Shown: positions 8,853 to 18,841, numbered from the stretch's first letter. The stretch: 49,473 bases of DNA from Pseudovibrio flavus (GCF_009711345.1 NZ_SMMA01000059.1:1-49473); one strand, 5' to 3'. The notes: a model not told the origin generated them from the sequence alone. Translations and numbers: made by a program.

Positions 8853-10016
8853 TTATCGAATGCGCTGCAAAATGGAGACGTAGTTGGCAACAACAGCGCC
8901 GCCCATATTGAAGATACCTGCAAGCTCAGCACCTGGAACCTGAATGCCGCCAGCAGTTCCCGTCAACTGCATTGCGCAGAGAGCATGCATGGAAACGCCA
9001 GTTGCGCCAATAGGATGGCCCTTTGCTTTCAAGCCGCCAGATGGGTTTACAGGCAGCTTGCCGTTCTTCAGCGTCCAGCCTTCCAGAATAGCGTCAGCGC
9101 CTTTACCTTCCGCAGTCAGCCCCATCGCTTCATACTCAATCAGCTCAGCAATGGTGAAGCAGTCGTGGGTTTCAACGAGGCTGAGATCATGGACGGAAAG
9201 GTTTGCCTTATCAAGAGCTTGACCCCAAGCAACGCGGCAACCATCAAACTTCAGCACATCACGCTTGGACATCGGCAGGAAGTCCTGCACATGTGCGAGC
9301 GAGCGGAAAGCTACGGCCTTCTTGGCAGAAAGTGCAGACTGGGTATCGGTGATAACAACCGCTGCAGCACCGTCTGAAACCAGAGAACAGTCGGTACGCT
9401 TCAAAGGACCCGCGACGAACGGGTTCTTCTCACTCTCAGCGCGGCAGAAATCTACACCAAGGTCTTTGCGCATCTGAGCGTATGGATTGTCGACGCCGTT
9501 CAAATGGTTCTTGGCAGCAATATGGGCAAGGGCTTCGGTGTTGTCGCCGTACTTATCAAAGTAAAGACCTGCGATCTTGCCGAATACGCCAGCAAAACCA
9601 GCAGGAGTATCGCCATCTTCTGGCAAGTACGATGCCTTGAGAAGGTTCTCGCCAACTTCGCGGCCCGGAGTCGTGGTCATCTGCTCAACGCCAACCACTA
9701 GAACGCGACGCGCCTGCTTTGCCTCAATGGACTTAACAGCCTGATGAATAGCGGCAGAACCAGTAGCACAGGCGTTCTCTACGCGAGTAACCGGCTTGAA
9801 GCGGAGGTCATCGCTAGCCTGAAGAACAAGACTTGCGGTGAATTCCTGCTTGGAGAAACCAGCGTTGAAGTGGCCGAGGTAGATCTCGTCGATATCTTTG
9901 GCTTCAAGGCCCGCGTCAGCAATTGCTTCGCGTGCAACTTTTGTCACCAGCGACTCGACGGTTTCATCAACCAGTTTTCCGAAAGGCGTGTGCGCCCACC
10001 CAATAATCGCAGCCAT
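8853..10016 (-). CDS. acetyl-CoA acetyltransferase/thiolase (SCP-x-like thiolase family)
   Basis: 387-residue thiolase-superfamily protein predicted to cleave or form beta-ketoacyl-CoA. Nucleophile C83 sits in ENACATGSA, with H284 (THDCF) and H334 in GHPIGATG; the HDCF form instead of NEAF is typical of the SCP-x/thiolase-like branch, whose members act in sterol or branched-chain degradation or lack clear substrates. No companion hydroxyacyl-CoA dehydrogenase or DUF35 protein is adjacent, so the pathway is open. The ATG has a very strong GGGAGGGG. It is downstream of aglR on the same strand with a 130-bp gap containing a perfect hairpin, so it likely has its own promoter. Confidence 0.88.
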   Translation of the reverse strand: MAAIIGWAHTPFGKLVDETVESLVTKVAREAIADAGLEAKDIDEIYLGHFNAGFSKQEFTASLVLQASDDLRFKPVTRVENACATGSAAIHQAVKSIEAKQARRVLVVGVEQMTTTPGREVGENLLKASYLPEDGDTPAGFAGVFGKIAGLYFDKYGDNTEALAHIAAKNHLNGVDNPYAQMRKDLGVDFCRAESEKNPFVAGPLKRTDCSLVSDGAAAVVITDTQSALSAKKAVAFRSLAHVQDFLPMSKRDVLKFDGCRVAWGQALDKANLSVHDLSLVETHDCFTIAELIEYEAMGLTAEGKGADAILEGWTLKNGKLPVNPSGGLKAKGHPIGATGVSMHALCAMQLTGTAGGIQVPGAELAGIFNMGGAVVANYVSILQRIR

Positions 10017-10044
10017 TGTCCCCTCCCTAGGTCAAGGCAATCAG

Positions 10045-10061
10045 GCGGGCCATAGGCCCGC
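10045..10061 (-). terminator. hairpin downstream of aglR
   Basis: A perfect GCGGGCC/GGCCCGC stem with an ATA loop lies between the aglR stop and the thiolase start. It lacks a clear T-tract on either strand; termination or mRNA-end stabilisation of aglR is inferred from position. Confidence 0.45.
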
Positions 10062-10146
10062 ATTCAAGTTGGCGCGATGGTTTCACCTGATTGCTTCTAT
10101 GACAATCCTACGGAAGTTGAAGCTTGAAGGATTGAATCCCCTTCAT

Positions 10147-11166
10147 TCAAGAGGCTTTCAGGGGAGCTACGGAAGCACGGTAAACAAGCTCTGCCTGCCA
10201 TATGGTTTGCAGGCTCTGCCAGCTCTCACCAAGAAGGTACCGGTTGACGATAGAAGCAACTTCGCGGCCTGCCGCTCTAATAGAGGAGCGCGTAACAGCC
10301 AAAGGCGGGTCAAAAGACATCGCGGATAGAAAGGGCAGCTCATCATCATGGGCCGTAATGGAAACATCTCTTCCGACCACCAACTGCAATTGACTGCAAG
10401 CGCGATAAGCCCCTGATGCTAAAAGTGTACTGGAGCAGACAAGCGCGGTTGGGCGATCCGGCCGTGAAAGCAGCTCCATGGCCATGGCAAAGCCCTCAGC
10501 TTCAGTCATGCGGGCATGAGCATCGTAACCGGCAGGAGCCTCTATCCCTATTTCAGCCAAGGCATCTTGCCAGCCTCGCAGACGCTCGTTCGTGTAATTG
10601 CGGTTGCGGGGGCCATTTAGTATCGCGATGTTTTTATGCCCTAGATCAATGAGCATTTTGGTTGGCTGATAAAAAACTTGGTAGTTGTCTATGTCCAAGA
10701 AGGCATAGTCGTTTCGGTCCTTCACTCGACCATGAACGACGAAGGGAATGTCCAGCGACTTAACCAGACTGATCTGCTCCCCGCTGACATCGACACTGGG
10801 CAGAACCACCAGATCGACCGTACGGCTGGAAACAACGCGTTTCAGCCCTTTCCAGTCATCTCCCTTTGTGGCGCTTAACAAGACATCATAGTCATGCTCC
10901 GCAGCTCGTTCAGCCAAGCCGGAAAGAAACTCCGTAAAGTGCGGGTCTACGAGTTTGTTCTCGTCTGTCGGAAACGCGACACCGATAATATTGGACCGTC
11001 CAGTCGCCAGACGCCGAGCGCTTTCATTGGGCCTGTACCCCAACTCTTTCGCAGCAATAGACACCCGTTCTCGTGTTTCTTTGGAAACATCGCTGTAGCC
11101 ATTGAGCGCCCGACTAACTGTTGTTTGGGAAAGGCCAAGGTGCTCCGCCAACTTCTTCAAGGACAT
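10147..11166 (-). CDS. aglR: LacI-family repressor of the alpha-glucoside operon (AglR-like)
   Basis: 339-residue LacI/GalR regulator. The N-terminal HTH begins MSLKKLAEHLGLSQTTVSRAL, with the hinge region at about 45-60, and is followed by a periplasmic-binding-like sugar-sensing domain. I start at ATG 11166 because GGAAG precedes it and the HTH should be N-terminal; an in-frame ATG at 11214 adds 16 unlikely residues. It is divergent from aglEFGAK, as aglR is in Sinorhizobium meliloti. The intergenic region contains two palindromes with the AAAGCGCTTT core, the LacI-family half-site style, one close to its own start, so repression of agl and autoregulation are likely, relieved by an alpha-glucoside. 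The inducer is not inferable. Confidence 0.88.
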   Translation of the reverse strand: MSLKKLAEHLGLSQTTVSRALNGYSDVSKETRERVSIAAKELGYRPNESARRLATGRSNIIGVAFPTDENKLVDPHFTEFLSGLAERAAEHDYDVLLSATKGDDWKGLKRVVSSRTVDLVVLPSVDVSGEQISLVKSLDIPFVVHGRVKDRNDYAFLDIDNYQVFYQPTKMLIDLGHKNIAILNGPRNRNYTNERLRGWQDALAEIGIEAPAGYDAHARMTEAEGFAMAMELLSRPDRPTALVCSSTLLASGAYRACSQLQLVVGRDVSITAHDDELPFLSAMSFDPPLAVTRSSIRAAGREVASIVNRYLLGESWQSLQTIWQAELVYRASVAPLKAS

Positions 11167-11222
11167 GTATCTTCCAACTTTCAGTTCCTGCGGATTGCCC
11201 ACCAATAAACCCATGGGAATTT

Positions 11223-11232
11223 AAAGCGCTTT
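11223..11232. promoter_or_regulatory. LacI-type operator near aglR start
   Basis: Palindromic core AAAGCGCTTT, the same 10-bp core as the larger site upstream of aglE. It lies 56 bp before the chosen aglR start and is positioned for autoregulation. Confidence 0.65.
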
Positions 11233-11338
11233 GAGAAATCAAAGTAAATACCCTTAGTTCACACAAAGAACGGAACTGTTGGATAATAGCCATTTTCAGC
11301 CGAACCTCTTGGTCAATACCGGCATTCCAACACGAGCC

Positions 11339-11389
11339 TTGACTCTGTGAAAATACTGAGTCAGGCTTATCTTCCAAAGCGCTTTGGAA
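11339..11389 (+). promoter_or_regulatory. aglE promoter region with perfect AglR operator
   Basis: An 18-bp perfect palindrome, TTCCAAAGC/GCTTTGGAA, occupies 11372-11389, about 100 bp before aglE. A TTGACT hexamer at 11339-11344 may be the -35; the -10 is unclear (AT-rich GCTTAT near 11365-11370, spacing longer than ideal). If so, a bound repressor would cover the start of transcription. Confidence 0.7.
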
Positions 11390-11490
11390 ACTTGGTCGCT
11401 TTTGCCTGCACAACGCGGGGAGGGAAACCTGCAAGCGGTTCGGGAGGACGTTATGGGTCGCTTTTGCAGGATCAGTAGGAGGGCAATTCT

Positions 11491-12756
11491 GTGAAATTCA
11501 AAAGTGTATTACTCACTTCGGCATTTCTTTTGGGCGGCTTCGGCGGCGTCGCTTCAGCAGCTGAAGTTACCATCACCTGTGGCTCTGTCGGTAAGGGACA
11601 AGAGCTTTGCAAGTCTGCTGTAGCAGAGTGGGAAAAGAATACGGGCAACACGGTTAAGGTGGTTTCGGTTCCCTCTTCTGCGACTGAGCAGCTGGCACTC
11701 TTCCAACAGATCCTTGGCTCTGGTTCGGACGATATCGATGTCTTTCAGGTAGATGTGATCTGGCCGGGAATTCTGGGTAACCACCTTATTGATCTCAAGC
11801 CTTATTCCAACGGCGCAGAGAATGATCACTTCCAGCCGATCATTGAAAACAACACCTATGAGGGCAAGCTGGTAGCCATGCCTTCCTACACCGACGCCGG
11901 TTTGCTGTACTACCGCAAAGACCTGCTAGAAAAGCACGGCCATTCTCAGCCTGAGACATGGAGCGATCTGGCAAGCATTGCCCAAGACGTTCAGGACAAA
12001 GAGCGCGCAGGTGGCAACGACAAGATGTGGGGCTTTGTTTTTCAGGCAAAAGCCTATGAAGGCCTGACCTGTGATGCCATTGAATGGGTTGATAGTTTCG
12101 GCGGCGGGGCGATTGTAAACCCTGAAGGCGACATCACCATCAACAACCCGAAGGCTGCCAAAGCCCTTGATATGGCCGCGAGCTGGATCGGCACCATCGC
12201 ACCAGAAGGCGTGCTGAACTATCAGGAAGAAGATGCTCGCGGCGTATTCCAGTCTGGCAACGCGGTATTCATGCGCAACTGGCCTTATGCTTGGTCCCTG
12301 GCGCAGGGCGCAGATTCTCCGGTGAAGGATAAGGTAGGCGTGATGGCTCTGCCTAAAGGCGGGGAAGAGGGCAAACCAACCGGCGCTCTTGGTGGCTGGC
12401 AGCTTGCTGTCTCCAAATACTCCAAAAACCCTGATGCAGCGGCTGATCTTGTTATGTGGCTCACCCGCAAAGACGAGCAGAAGCGCCGCGCTATAGAGGG
12501 CTCATATAACCCGACGATTGTTTCTCTCTACAACGATCCAGACATTCTGGCAGCGAACCCGTTCATGGGAGAGCTAAAAGACACGTTCACTAATGCAGTT
12601 GCACGCCCATCCCGCGCAACGGGAGCCAATTATAACAAGGTTTCCAATGCCTTTTACAATGCGGCTCACAGCGTTCTTTCTGGAAAGGTTTCGGCTGAAG
12701 CCTCCCTTTCCAAGCTGGAAAAAGACCTGAAGCGCATCAAGCGTAAAGGCTGGTAA
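11491..12756 (+). CDS. aglE: alpha-glucoside ABC transporter substrate-binding protein
   Basis: 421-residue periplasmic family-1 sugar-binding protein. It has a signal peptide (basic MKFK, hydrophobic core, likely cleavage after ASA at 21-23). The start is GTG, fixed by TAGGAGGG 8 nt upstream. It is the first gene of the agl operon and the receptor for trehalose/sucrose/maltose-type alpha-glucosides, judging from the Sinorhizobium agl system. A terminator-like hairpin follows it before aglF, a common device that gives more binding protein than permease. Confidence 0.9.
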   Translation: MKFKSVLLTSAFLLGGFGGVASAAEVTITCGSVGKGQELCKSAVAEWEKNTGNTVKVVSVPSSATEQLALFQQILGSGSDDIDVFQVDVIWPGILGNHLIDLKPYSNGAENDHFQPIIENNTYEGKLVAMPSYTDAGLLYYRKDLLEKHGHSQPETWSDLASIAQDVQDKERAGGNDKMWGFVFQAKAYEGLTCDAIEWVDSFGGGAIVNPEGDITINNPKAAKALDMAASWIGTIAPEGVLNYQEEDARGVFQSGNAVFMRNWPYAWSLAQGADSPVKDKVGVMALPKGGEEGKPTGALGGWQLAVSKYSKNPDAAADLVMWLTRKDEQKRRAIEGSYNPTIVSLYNDPDILAANPFMGELKDTFTNAVARPSRATGANYNKVSNAFYNAAHSVLSGKVSAEASLSKLEKDLKRIKRKGW

Positions 12757-12767
12757 CGACCACAAAG

Positions 12768-12799
12768 CGGAGGGCCTCGTTGTTGGGGCCCTCCGTTTT
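12768..12799 (+). terminator. intercistronic terminator-like hairpin between aglE and aglF
   Basis: CGGAGGGCC (12768-12776) pairs with GGCCCTCCG (12787-12795) and is followed by TTTT. It sits inside the operon, so it is likely a partial terminator or 3'-end stabiliser for aglE mRNA. Confidence 0.75.
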
Positions 12800-12831
12800 C
12801 CCGTTGCTTTTGTCAGGTTAAGGACGCCCCG

Positions 12832-13797
12832 ATGGCTCTTGCACTTTCAAGTGGTGAACAAGTCGGCGCAGGCGGAAACCGCTCCCAGTTAACGACAGCT
12901 CGCATACGCGCTGCATGGCTCTTTCTTAGCCCTATGCTTATTGCGCTGGCTGTTGTGGCTGCGTGGCCGCTGGCACGAACTTTCTGGCTTGGTTTTACCG
13001 ATGCCAACCTCTCCGACCTTTCGCAGAGCCAGTTCATCGGCTTTGAGAATTTCTATGCCGTTTATGACGGAGAAGCCTATGGGTTACTTGTTGACCCTGA
13101 ATGGTGGAACGCTGTCGGAAACACCCTGTACTTCACCGTTGTTTCGGTTGCGCTGGAAACTGTCTTCGGCCTTGTCATTGCCCTTGTTCTGCACGCCAAC
13201 TTCAAAGGCCGTGGCCTTGTAAGAACCGCAGTGCTTATCCCTTGGGCCATCCCAACTATCGTTTCTGCCCGCATGTGGGGCTGGATGCTTCATGACCAAT
13301 TTGGCGTAATCAACGCGGCGCTGATGACGCTTGGTATCATTGATACGCCGATAGCGTGGACCGCCAACCCTGACACGGCAATGTGGGCCGTTATTATCGT
13401 TGATGTTTGGAAGACAACGCCGTTTATGGCGCTGCTTATTCTCGCTGGCCTTCAAATGCTGCCCAACGACATTTACGAGGCAGCGAAGGTCGATGGCGTC
13501 GGTCCGGTTCGCGTGTTCTTTCGTGTAACTCTGCCGCTTCTTCGCCCTGCTATTGTTGTGGCAGTTGTGTTTAGGGCGCTGGATGCACTGCGTATTTTCG
13601 ACCTCATCTACGTTCTGACATCCAATTCCACGGACACCATGTCCATGTCTGTCTACACCAAGCAGCAACTCATTGATTTTCAGGAGATGGGGTACGGCTC
13701 GGCGGCGGCAACCCTTCTGTTTATGATCGTCGCGTTCATGACCGTCATTACTCTCATTGCCGGAAAACTGCGCTTTGATGGGGAGGGTGAGCGATGA
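12832..13797 (+). CDS. aglF: alpha-glucoside ABC transporter permease (MalF type)
   Basis: 321-residue inner-membrane protein with six or so hydrophobic segments, the first at about 25-50 (AAWLFLSPMLIALAVVAAWP). The EAA loop reads EAAKVDGVGPVRVFFRVTLPLLRP and contacts the ATPase. It overlaps aglG by 4 nt (ATGA), so translation of the two permease subunits is coupled. It is the homologue of MalF in the import of alpha-glucosides bound by AglE. The start codon is ATG at 12832, after a leader of 32 nt from the hairpin; an obvious Shine-Dalgarno is weak (TTAAGGAC upstream). Confidence 0.9.
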   Translation: MALALSSGEQVGAGGNRSQLTTARIRAAWLFLSPMLIALAVVAAWPLARTFWLGFTDANLSDLSQSQFIGFENFYAVYDGEAYGLLVDPEWWNAVGNTLYFTVVSVALETVFGLVIALVLHANFKGRGLVRTAVLIPWAIPTIVSARMWGWMLHDQFGVINAALMTLGIIDTPIAWTANPDTAMWAVIIVDVWKTTPFMALLILAGLQMLPNDIYEAAKVDGVGPVRVFFRVTLPLLRPAIVVAVVFRALDALRIFDLIYVLTSNSTDTMSMSVYTKQQLIDFQEMGYGSAAATLLFMIVAFMTVITLIAGKLRFDGEGER

Positions 13798-14621
13798 AAC
13801 AGCTAGTTAAAAACAGCCTCTTCTACTCACTGGTCTTAGTGATCGTCTTTGCCGCTGTTTTTCCGTTTTACTACGCGATTATTACCTCGTTCAGGTCTGG
13901 CTCAGAGTTATTCAGCACCTCGCTTTTACCGACATCCTTCAATTGGGACAACTATACCGGCATTTTCGTCGAACAGCCCTTCGGCACCAACATTTTGAAC
14001 TCGGTGATCGTTGCAACGTCGGTCGTTGTTATCTCTCTAGCAATTGCGGTGACAGCCTCTTACGCCCTAGCACGCATTCCATTTAAGGGCCGTGGGTTGA
14101 TGCTGATGACCATTCTCAGCGTCTCCATGTTTCCGCAGGTCGCGATCCTATCCGGCATGTTCGAGCTTATCCGCTCACTTGGCGTCTACAATAGCCTGAC
14201 CGGCCTGATCATTCCCAACACGGTTTTGATGCTGCCGTTCACGGTTTGGGTGCTTACCACCTTCATGCGTGAAATACCGAAGGAACTGGAGGAAGCTGCA
14301 ATTGTTGACGGGGCCTCGTCCTTCACAATCATCTGGCGGGTCTTTCTTCCGCTTATGTGGCCTGCCCTCGTTACAACCGGCCTACTGACCTTCATCGGCG
14401 CATGGAACGAGTTTTTGTTTGCGCTCACCTTCACCCTTTCAAACGAAGTGCGCACCGTTCCGGTTGCTATTGCATTGCTTTCGGGCGCTAGCGAGTTCGA
14501 GCTGCCGTGGGGCCGCATTATGGCTGCATCGGTTACCGTTACAGTGCCGATTGTCGTTCTTGTTCTCATTTTCCAGCGAAAGATTGTGGCTGGCCTGACC
14601 GCAGGCGCCGTTAAAGGATAG
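13794..14621 (+). CDS. aglG: alpha-glucoside ABC transporter permease (MalG type)
   Basis: 275-residue inner-membrane partner of AglF. Its first hydrophobic segment is at 9-30 (LVLVIVFAAVFPFYYAI) and the EAA motif is EEAAIVDGASSFTIIWRVFLPLMWP. The ATG lies within the aglF stop overlap and is preceded by GGGGAGGGTGAG. Only 4 nt separate it from aglA. No abnormality is seen. Confidence 0.9.
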   Translation: MKQLVKNSLFYSLVLVIVFAAVFPFYYAIITSFRSGSELFSTSLLPTSFNWDNYTGIFVEQPFGTNILNSVIVATSVVVISLAIAVTASYALARIPFKGRGLMLMTILSVSMFPQVAILSGMFELIRSLGVYNSLTGLIIPNTVLMLPFTVWVLTTFMREIPKELEEAAIVDGASSFTIIWRVFLPLMWPALVTTGLLTFIGAWNEFLFALTFTLSNEVRTVPVAIALLSGASEFELPWGRIMAASVTVTVPIVVLVLIFQRKIVAGLTAGAVKG

Positions 14622-14625
14622 CTTT

Positions 14626-16311
14626 ATGACCACTTTAGATATTGTCGAAGAAACCAAGGAAGCAAGCGGCCTGAAGCGCGATCCAGACTGGTGGCGCGGC
14701 GCGGTTATCTACCAGATCTACCCTCGCTCTTTTGCTGACAGCAACGGCGATGGTATTGGCGACATTCCGGGTATTACCGAGCGCCTGCCCTACATTGCGG
14801 ATCTAGGCGTTGATGCCATCTGGATTTCACCTTTCATGAAATCACCAATGGACGACTTCGGCTATGACGTATCCGATTATCGTCAGGTCGATCCAATGTT
14901 CGGCACACTGGATGACATCAAGGTTTTGATCGATAAGGCCCACGAACTAGGGCTTCGTGTGTTGATGGATCAGGTGATCTCGCACACCTCCGATCAGCAC
15001 GCTTGGTTTACCCAGAGCCGCCAAAGCAAGGACAACCCCAAAGCAGATTGGTACGTGTGGGCGGACGCAAAACCAGACGGGACGCCGCCAAACAACTGGC
15101 TTTCAGTCTTCGGCGGATCTGCTTGGCAGTGGGATACGCGGCGCATGCAGTATTACCTGCACAACTTCCTTCGCAGTCAGCCAGACCTCAATTTCCATAA
15201 TGCTGAGGTGCAAGACGCGGTGCTGGAGGAAACACGTTTCTGGTTGGACCTCGGCATTGATGGCTTCCGCTTGGATACCGCCAATTTTTACTTCCATGAC
15301 AAGGAGCTAAGGGACAATCCGCCTCTTTCTCCTGACATGGAGCTTTCTTCTGCGCGGCCTAACAACCCCTACTCTTTCCAGCAGCACATTTATGACAAAT
15401 CCAGACCGGAAAACATCGCGTTTCTGGAACGTCTGAGAGCGCTGATGGAGGAATATGAAGACCGCACCACTGTTGGTGAAATCGGCGCGGATGATGAAAG
15501 TGCGGCCCTCATTGCTCAGTATACCGAGCAGGGAACACGGCTTCATATGGCCTACTCCTTCGACCTGTTGGTCAATGAACCGACCCCGGATTACATTCGA
15601 AGCAAGGTTGGCAAGCTTGAGAGAATTGTCGAGACTGGCTGGCCGAGCTGGGCAATGTCGAACCATGACGTTGTACGAACTATGTCGAGATTGCCGGAGG
15701 GGACAGATAAAGCCCTCGCTGCGCCGCTGCTGCTGGCGGTGAACACCTGCCTTCGTGGGTCACCTTGCATTTATCAAGGCGAGGAACTTGGCTTTACCGA
15801 GGTGGATGTGCCATTCGAGCATTTGCAGGACCCGTATGGCATTGAATTCTGGCCAGAATTCAAGGGCCGCGATGGTTGCCGCACACCTATGGCATGGGAT
15901 GATACCGCCAATGGCGGCTTCTCTACGGCTACACCTTGGCTTCCAGTAGCACCAGAACACATTGCCATGAATGCAGAGCGCCAGCAGCGGGAACCTAGCA
16001 GCGCCCTTAACCGCTCCTCGGCGTTTCTTAAATGGCGCAGGCAGCAGACGGCTCTCGTCAAAGGTAGCTCGCATTTCGTTGACCTAGACGCCGGGGTGCT
16101 TGCTCTTACCCGCAGCCATGAAGGGCAAACAATACTCTGTGTCTTCAACATTTCCTCAGATGCGGTAACTCTTCCGCTCCCCGCGCCTTACACAAATTGG
16201 CGTCATCTTTCTGCTGATGGCTTTGCTTCGTCCCATGATGGCACGTCGCTGATGCTTTCTGCTTGGCAGGCCGCCTTCTTCATACAGCCGGAGGATGGGA
16301 AAAATGGCTGA
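14626..16311 (+). CDS. aglA: alpha-glucosidase, glycoside hydrolase family 13
   Basis: 561-residue cytoplasmic GH13 enzyme that hydrolyses imported alpha-glucosides. The (beta/alpha)8 motifs are present: catalytic nucleophile D217 in [10 protein letters not shown], acid/base E285 in TVGEIGAD, transition-state stabiliser D348 in [16 protein letters not shown] near 41-50 is the oligo-1,6-glucosidase/alpha-glucosidase calcium/loop signature. No signal peptide, so it acts after transport. Its end overlaps the likely aglK start by 8 nt. Specificity (sucrose, maltose, trehalulose or others) is not decidable from sequence. Confidence 0.92.
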   Translation: MTTLDIVEETKEASGLKRDPDWWRGAVIYQIYPRSFADSNGDGIGDIPGITERLPYIADLGVDAIWISPFMKSPMDDFGYDVSDYRQVDPMFGTLDDIKVLIDKAHELGLRVLMDQVISHTSDQHAWFTQSRQSKDNPKADWYVWADAKPDGTPPNNWLSVFGGSAWQWDTRRMQYYLHNFLRSQPDLNFHNAEVQDAVLEETRFWLDLGIDGFRLDTANFYFHDKELRDNPPLSPDMELSSARPNNPYSFQQHIYDKSRPENIAFLERLRALMEEYEDRTTVGEIGADDESAALIAQYTEQGTRLHMAYSFDLLVNEPTPDYIRSKVGKLERIVETGWPSWAMSNHDVVRTMSRLPEGTDKALAAPLLLAVNTCLRGSPCIYQGEELGFTEVDVPFEHLQDPYGIEFWPEFKGRDGCRTPMAWDDTANGGFSTATPWLPVAPEHIAMNAERQQREPSSALNRSSAFLKWRRQQTALVKGSSHFVDLDAGVLALTRSHEGQTILCVFNISSDAVTLPLPAPYTNWRHLSADGFASSHDGTSLMLSAWQAAFFIQPEDGKNG

Positions 16312-17440
16312 CGTAACACTTCGATCTGTCAAAAAATCCTTCGGCAAAACTGCTGTTATTCACGGTGTTGACCTAGTCATAAACCAAGGGGAGCTGGTTG
16401 TTTTCGTTGGCCCGTCCGGCTGCGGAAAATCAACACTTCTGCGCTTGATTGCAGGCCTTGAGGACATCAGCGGTGGCGACATACTGATCGGCGGCGAAGT
16501 GGTGAATAACCGCTCTCCGAAAGACCGTCAGATTGCCATGGTCTTCCAGTCTTATGCGCTCTACCCGCATATGAGCGTCTTCCAGAACATGTCGTTCGGG
16601 CTTCAACTTTCCCGCCACTCCAAGCAGGAGATCAAGGAGAAGGTTCATGAAGTTGCAAAGGTTCTGGAGCTAACGGACCTGCTGGAGCGAAAGCCTAAGC
16701 AGCTATCGGGCGGACAAAGACAGCGCGTCGCCATCGGCAGAGCCATTGTTCGCAACCCCCGGGTTTTCCTTTTTGATGAACCCCTATCCAATCTTGATGC
16801 AGCGCTGCGCGTTCAAATGCGCATCGAGATTGCCAAGCTCCACCGCGAGATGGGTGCAACAATGGTGTACGTGACCCATGACCAAGTGGAAGCGATGACA
16901 CTGGCAGACAGGATTGTTGTTCTATCAGCAGGGCGGATCGAACAGGTTGGCGCACCGCTTGAGCTCTACCACAAGCCTTGCAACAAATTCGTTGCCGGTT
17001 TTATTGGCTCGCCAAAGATGAACTTCATGCGCGGCACACTGATGGAAGCGGGAAGCCAGACCACCACAGTTAAGCTCGATGCAGGCCCTGTGATCACTGT
17101 AGGCGTAGATAGTAGTGGCGCTGCGGTTGGCAGCGCAGTTACGGTGGGCATTCGCCCCGAGCACATCTTAGTAGATCAAAACAGTAGCCTTGAACTACCT
17201 TTGGAGGTGATTGAGGAGCTCGGCGAAAGTCACTTCCTCTACGCTCCGCTCAGTACTGGCGAGATGCTTACTATTCAAGGACGCGGTGACACCACCCTTG
17301 CTGCTGGCAGTGCGATACGCATTCAGTTTCCTGAGGAGCACTGTCATCTGTTTGACGCTGATGGAAAAGCCTTTGCCAGAACCGCTAGTGCCAAAGCCGA
17401 GGAACAGTTTGATTTTCGCACTCTCACCACCCAACAGTGA
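16304..17440 (+). CDS. aglK: alpha-glucoside ABC transporter ATPase (MalK/UgpC type)
   Basis: 378-residue cytoplasmic ATPase. Walker [10 protein letters not shown] (36-44), signature LSGGQ (134-138) and Walker B ending D158/E159 are intact, followed by a C-terminal MalK-type regulatory/OB domain (VGIRPEHI). ATG 16304 is chosen because CGGAGG lies 9 nt upstream; ATG 16295 is too close to it. It overlaps aglA by 8 nt and closes the operon. The MalK-like C-terminal domain could also couple transport to other regulators; not shown. Confidence 0.9.
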   Translation: MADVTLRSVKKSFGKTAVIHGVDLVINQGELVVFVGPSGCGKSTLLRLIAGLEDISGGDILIGGEVVNNRSPKDRQIAMVFQSYALYPHMSVFQNMSFGLQLSRHSKQEIKEKVHEVAKVLELTDLLERKPKQLSGGQRQRVAIGRAIVRNPRVFLFDEPLSNLDAALRVQMRIEIAKLHREMGATMVYVTHDQVEAMTLADRIVVLSAGRIEQVGAPLELYHKPCNKFVAGFIGSPKMNFMRGTLMEAGSQTTTVKLDAGPVITVGVDSSGAAVGSAVTVGIRPEHILVDQNSSLELPLEVIEELGESHFLYAPLSTGEMLTIQGRGDTTLAAGSAIRIQFPEEHCHLFDADGKAFARTASAKAEEQFDFRTLTTQQ

Positions 17441-17550
17441 GGCTGCCTATCAGGGAGAGCGCTTTTCTGTTTTTAGCGGTGGGGAGTTTTGCGCGTGCAA
17501 TTGCTGAAAAGCTTGGTATGAGAGGCTATCAAATAACGAGAGCCTGAGTA

Positions 17551-18756
17551 ATGCCTAGGGAAGTTGCCATTATTGGAGCGGGACCTGCTGGTCTATTTGC
17601 AGCCGAAATTCTTGGCGCACACGGATATGCTGTCACTATTTACGAGCATATGCCCTCCCCTGCCCGCAAATTTCTTATGGCTGGCCGTGGCGGGCTAAAC
17701 CTTACCCATAGCGAACCGCTAGACGCTTTTCTTAAGCGATATGAGCCCCAGAACGAGCAGCTACTGAGCGCAATTTCGACCTTTCCGCCGCAGGCATTGC
17801 GGGAGTGGTGCCACGGTTTGGGGCAACCAACGTTTGTTGGTTCAAGCGGCCGCGTTTTCCCTGAAAGCTTCAAAGCATCACCACTTGTTAGAGCATGGCT
17901 ACAGCGCCTGACTTCCTTGGGCGTCAAACTTGAAACCCGAGTGCGCTGGGTCGCTATTAATGAGGACGGCGCTCCGGTCCTGCAAGATACTGATGGTAAC
18001 CGCAAAGCCATTGCAGCGGATGCTGTGTTTCTTGGGCTTGGCGGGGCAAGTTGGGCAAAGCTGGGCTCTGATGCTGCATGGGTCCCCATGTTGGAAGCCA
18101 AAGGCATAAGTATCGCCAAATTCCGTCCAGCAAACTGCGGATTTGATATTCAGTTCTCGCCGTTTTTCCAAGAGCGCTTTGCTGGCCAGCCTCTTAAGCG
18201 CATAGCGCTTGCCCACAATGACAAAACCGTTAAGGGCGAAGCCATGGTGGACCCGACGGGACTTGAGGGGAATGCAATCTATGCCCTGTCATCAAGCATT
18301 CGCAATTGCTTGGAACAGAACGGCAGCACCGAAATTATTCTTGATCTTCGACCAGACCTCTCTCTGGATGAACTCAGCCGCCGCCTATCAAAGCCAAAAG
18401 GCAAGCAGTCCTTGAGCAATCATCTGCGCAAGGCCACCGGTTTGTCTCCGGTGGCTATCGCACTTTTACGAGAAGCTGGACCTCTTCCAACCGATGCAAA
18501 AGACATTGCGCAGCGCATTAAATCCCTCACTCTTACCGTTACAGGTGCCAAGCCTCTGGAACGCTCCATCTCATCTGCGGGCGGCGTGTGCTGGGAGGAA
18601 ATTGAAGCAAACTTCATGCTCAAGAAGTTGCAAGGCTACTTCGTAGCGGGCGAGATGATGGATTGGGAAGCACCGACCGGCGGCTACTTGCTGCAAGGGG
18701 TGTTCGCAACCGCCCGTGCTGCTGCGCTCGCGATAGACGCGCATCTTTCCAAGTAG
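17551..18756 (+). CDS. TIGR03862-type flavoprotein (HI0933 superfamily)
   Basis: 401-residue FAD-binding protein. It has an N-terminal dinucleotide motif GAGPAG (9-14) and family-characteristic ARKFLMAGRGGLNLTHSE, then a C-terminal GGVCWEEIEANFMLKKLQGYFVAGEMMDWEAPTGGYLLQG block. The family is conserved but its reaction is not established. A second HI0933-type protein is at 22185. The gene is 110 bp after aglK and may have its own promoter; the ribosome site is weak (CGAGAG about 10 nt upstream). No cysteine motif or second domain is seen. Confidence 0.88.
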   Translation: MPREVAIIGAGPAGLFAAEILGAHGYAVTIYEHMPSPARKFLMAGRGGLNLTHSEPLDAFLKRYEPQNEQLLSAISTFPPQALREWCHGLGQPTFVGSSGRVFPESFKASPLVRAWLQRLTSLGVKLETRVRWVAINEDGAPVLQDTDGNRKAIAADAVFLGLGGASWAKLGSDAAWVPMLEAKGISIAKFRPANCGFDIQFSPFFQERFAGQPLKRIALAHNDKTVKGEAMVDPTGLEGNAIYALSSSIRNCLEQNGSTEIILDLRPDLSLDELSRRLSKPKGKQSLSNHLRKATGLSPVAIALLREAGPLPTDAKDIAQRIKSLTLTVTGAKPLERSISSAGGVCWEEIEANFMLKKLQGYFVAGEMMDWEAPTGGYLLQGVFATARAAALAIDAHLSK

Positions 18757-18802
18757 ACACAGCGGGCAGGCCCGTCCGACAGAAACATCATTGATTTAGA
18801 TA

Positions 18803-18841
18803 AAAAAAACAGGCACCGAAGAGGGAGGTTCTTCGGTGCCT
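18803..18841 (-). terminator. strong minus-strand intrinsic terminator
   Basis: AGGCACCGAAG (18811-18821) and CTTCGGTGCCT (18831-18841) form an 11-bp perfect stem around an AGGGAGGTT loop (plus-strand reading). On the minus strand it is followed by eight T (AAAAAAAA at 18803-18810). On the plus strand no T-tract follows, so it is not a proper terminator for the flavoprotein gene. Confidence 0.88.
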
